From: Hyphomonas atlantica corrig.
GTDB lineage: Bacteria > Pseudomonadota > Alphaproteobacteria > Caulobacterales > Hyphomonadaceae
Assembly (NCBI RefSeq): GCF_000682715.1
Contig: NZ_AWFH01000014.1
Coordinates: 1 to 42,871 of the forward strand
DNA: 42,871 nucleotides
Direction of reading: 5' to 3'
Under the pieces are notes generated by a model. It was given only the letters and a program-made list of their open reading frames with translations. It had not been told where the DNA came from and made no database searches. A program made the position numbers and the translations under genes. Every line of letters starts with the position of its first letter. The first letter of the stretch is position 1. Of the stretch, positions 41,775 through 42,871 are shown piece by piece.

Positions 41775-42250
41775 TCCGCCTCCCAGAAGTTGGAAGGCGG
41801 ATTCTGGATCAGCTCTCTGGTCAAACGCTCAATCTCGGCCTTGTTCTGCTCATCTCTCAAGGATTGTTTTTCCAGGGCCATGTGCGTTGCCGCGCGCTTC
41901 ACAAGCGCAGTGGCTCTCTTGCGGGCCTGCGCCTCGATAACATCCTTAAGATCACCGCTTTCCGGTATGATCGCATAGACAAAACGGCAGCCAAGACCTT
42001 CAGCCATCTCATGCATCGAGCGCAGCGTCACGCCGCCCTCAATTTCGGACTTCTCTGCCTGAGAGATGCGTCCGCGTGAGAGGGACAAGCGTTTGCCGAG
42101 CTGCGCGCCGGACATGCCCAATGCTTTCCTCACAAAGGAAATCCACCCCTCTTTCGGGGTATGAAGCTGCCCCACAGGCGCAGCAGCCGTCTCATTGATC
42201 CGGCTCAGCATTTGCTTTCTGGCGATGTCTTTTACACTCATAGCGTTCAC
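41771..42250 (-). CDS. Mobile mystery protein A, XRE-type regulator
   Basis: This 159-residue protein carries an XRE helix-turn-helix at about residues 35-90 (WISFVRKALGMSGAQLGKRLSLSRGRISQAEKSEIEGGVTLRSMHEMAEGLGCRFVYAIIP). A charged helical tail follows (KQSLRDEQNKAEIERLTRELIQNPPSNFWEAE). This is the mobile mystery protein A pattern, always found with the Fic partner. It probably represses its own promoter, where two 12-bp repeats overlap the -10 and flank the -35. It may also neutralise the Fic protein. Confidence 0.9.
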   Translation of the reverse strand: MNAMSVKDIARKQMLSRINETAAAPVGQLHTPKEGWISFVRKALGMSGAQLGKRLSLSRGRISQAEKSEIEGGVTLRSMHEMAEGLGCRFVYAIIPESGDLKDVIEAQARKRATALVKRAATHMALEKQSLRDEQNKAEIERLTRELIQNPPSNFWEAE

Positions 42251-42284
42251 ATTTATGGCTGTAGATCATACACAATTGTTCGTA

Positions 42285-42329
42285 TATTTATAGACAAGTC
42301 AACCTTATTTGTCAATCTATTTATAGACA
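42285..42329 (-). promoter_or_regulatory. Promoter and repeated operator of the mobile mystery A/B operon
   Basis: On the minus strand TTGACA (plus positions 42310-42315) and TATAAA (42287-42292) are separated by exactly 17 bp, a near-consensus sigma-70 promoter. TGTCTATAAATA occurs twice as a perfect 12-bp direct repeat (plus 42285-42296 and 42318-42329). One copy contains the -10 and the other lies just upstream of the -35. This layout fits autorepression by the XRE protein. Confidence 0.8.
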
Positions 42330-42419
42330 CACACGGCCATTATGTCTTTATATATGTAAACAAAAAAGCGGCTCGCAAGATCGCACTTGCAAAGATCAGT
42401 CACGATTAGATCATCCTGG

Positions 42420-42663
42420 CGCGCCTTCCAGCCCGGGTTGTCGTGAACCAAGCCCGCAAGGGTCTTGGCCATTGGGCGTCCATCCCTCGCGCAAGGGCTT
42501 AGGGCGCTGCCCTCGCCGCACTTCGCAAAAAATAGACGGTCTCCCGAGGCTCAGGGCAAAGCCCTTGCGCCCGCCGTCGATTTTCCACTCCGCTTGGACA
42601 CCCGCTGTTCGCCACGAGGCGTCGGTTGCATGTGCAACCCATACCCTACGGGAGATCAGTGAA
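42420..42663 (+). ncRNA. Structured leader element, copy 2, upstream of ardA
   Basis: The 240 nt before ardA form a string of stems. CCAAG-CCC-GCAA-GGG-CTTGG has a GNRA-type loop (42448-42468). The others are AGGGC-GCT-GCCCT (42501-42513), AGGGC-AAA-GCCCT (42553-42565) inside an outer GACGG/CCGTC pairing, and GGTTGC-ATGT-GCAACC (42624-42639). From about 42500 it aligns with copy 1. The 65-codon ORF over it is considered spurious. GGAGATCAGTGAA gives the ardA ribosome site. Confidence 0.65.
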
Positions 42664-42871
42664 ATGAAAGACCAAACACATGAAATCAGAATCTATGTCG
42701 CCTGCTTAGCCAGCTACAATAACGGACACCTGCACGGGCGCTGGATCTACGCCAACCAAAGCGCCGCAGCAATCTGGGCGCTCGTCTCAGACATGCTCAA
42801 AGACTCACCGATTGAAGAGGCGGAAGAGTGGGCAATTCACGGTGCGACCAGAAAGTCGCATCTGTTGAGTG
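42664..42871 (+). CDS. ardA: ArdA anti-restriction protein (3' partial)
   Basis: The start and 69 codons are present before the window ends. The sequence EIRIYVACLASYNNGHLHGRWI, then SAAAIWALVSDMLKDSPIEEAEEWAIHG, is the conserved ArdA N-terminus. ArdA is an elongated acidic DNA mimic that blocks type I restriction enzymes when a conjugative element enters a new host. GGAG precedes the ATG. The structured leader directly upstream and the usual position of ardA in the leading region suggest early expression during transfer. Confidence 0.93.
   Translation, partial: MKDQTHEIRIYVACLASYNNGHLHGRWIYANQSAAAIWALVSDMLKDSPIEEAEEWAIHGATRKSHLLS

Larger units (their letters stand above)
26292..42871. mobile_element. 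Integrated conjugative/mobilisable element, left part (continues past the window)
   Basis: From the tRNA-Thr 3' end onward the gene content changes to a large serine recombinase, a coupling protein, many unknown genes, a resolvase, toxin-antitoxin-like genes and ardA. No housekeeping gene appears up to the window end. No repeat of the tRNA 3' end is seen within the window, so the other end lies outside. A relaxase and mating-pair genes are not in this part, so whether the element is self-transmissible cannot be decided. Confidence 0.8.

Noticed and set aside
42465..42662. 65-codon plus-strand ORF directly before ardA
   Set aside because: It lies wholly inside the hairpin-rich leader. Changes between the two copies follow base pairing rather than codon structure, and it has no clear ribosome site.

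Overview
The window reads as the chromosome of an alphaproteobacterium, most likely from the Hyphomonadaceae/Caulobacterales side. The clues are an L21 protein with a long C-terminal extension, the murA-DUF2948-hisD-UPF0262 gene order, an NDUFS4-type complex I accessory subunit, obgE followed by proB, and generally high GC. The genus is not certain from sequence alone. A housekeeping stretch (about 6.1-26.3 kb) lies between two integrated mobile elements, each abutting a tRNA gene.

Left element (1-6062): the right-hand end of an integrative conjugative element. It carries the end of a trb mating-pair operon (trbL partial, trbF, trbG, trbI, DUF2274, DUF736), a small conserved ORF, and a tyrosine integrase pointing away from tRNA-Ser(CGA). 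Three 11-bp repeats spaced 12 bp apart sit just upstream of the integrase. The other end of the element is outside the window.

Housekeeping segment: rplU, rpmA, a GNAT acetyltransferase, obgE, a zinc-ribbon protein, proB, a GNAT and RimK-like ATP-grasp pair, two AMP-forming acyl-CoA ligases, a TesB-type thioesterase, tRNA-Pro, the complex I subunit, tRNA-Arg, two predicted lipoproteins (a DUF1593 nucleoside-hydrolase-like protein and a type-B carboxylesterase) each preceded by a palindromic operator candidate, UPF0262, hisD, DUF2948, murA, a cytochrome P450, a 46-residue basic protein and tRNA-Thr(GGT).

Right element (about 26292 to the window end): begins at the 3' end of tRNA-Thr with a large serine recombinase whose reading frame runs antisense through the tRNA. 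Next come a translationally coupled partner ORF, a coupling-protein (VirD4-like) operon with an odd P-loop, an AT-rich block of unknown genes, a short resolvase, a secreted protein of unknown function, a protein made of three degenerate helix-rich modules, and a ParD-like antitoxin with only a stub of a toxin. These are followed by an ORF-free, hairpin-rich region, a DUF5131/TcmP/DUF4145 operon that looks like a defence-type cargo module, a mobile mystery protein A/B (XRE plus Fic) pair behind a clear promoter with repeated operators, and the start of ardA (anti-restriction).

The most unusual signal is a leader of about 130-240 nt found twice (40876-41020 and 42420-42663). One copy lies directly in front of ardA. 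The two copies differ in sequence but keep the same hairpins through compensatory base changes, which suggests a structured RNA or single-stranded-DNA promoter of the conjugative leading region. The uncharacterised TcmP operon and the hairpin-rich region at 37.35-37.9 kb are the next best candidates for undescribed biology.
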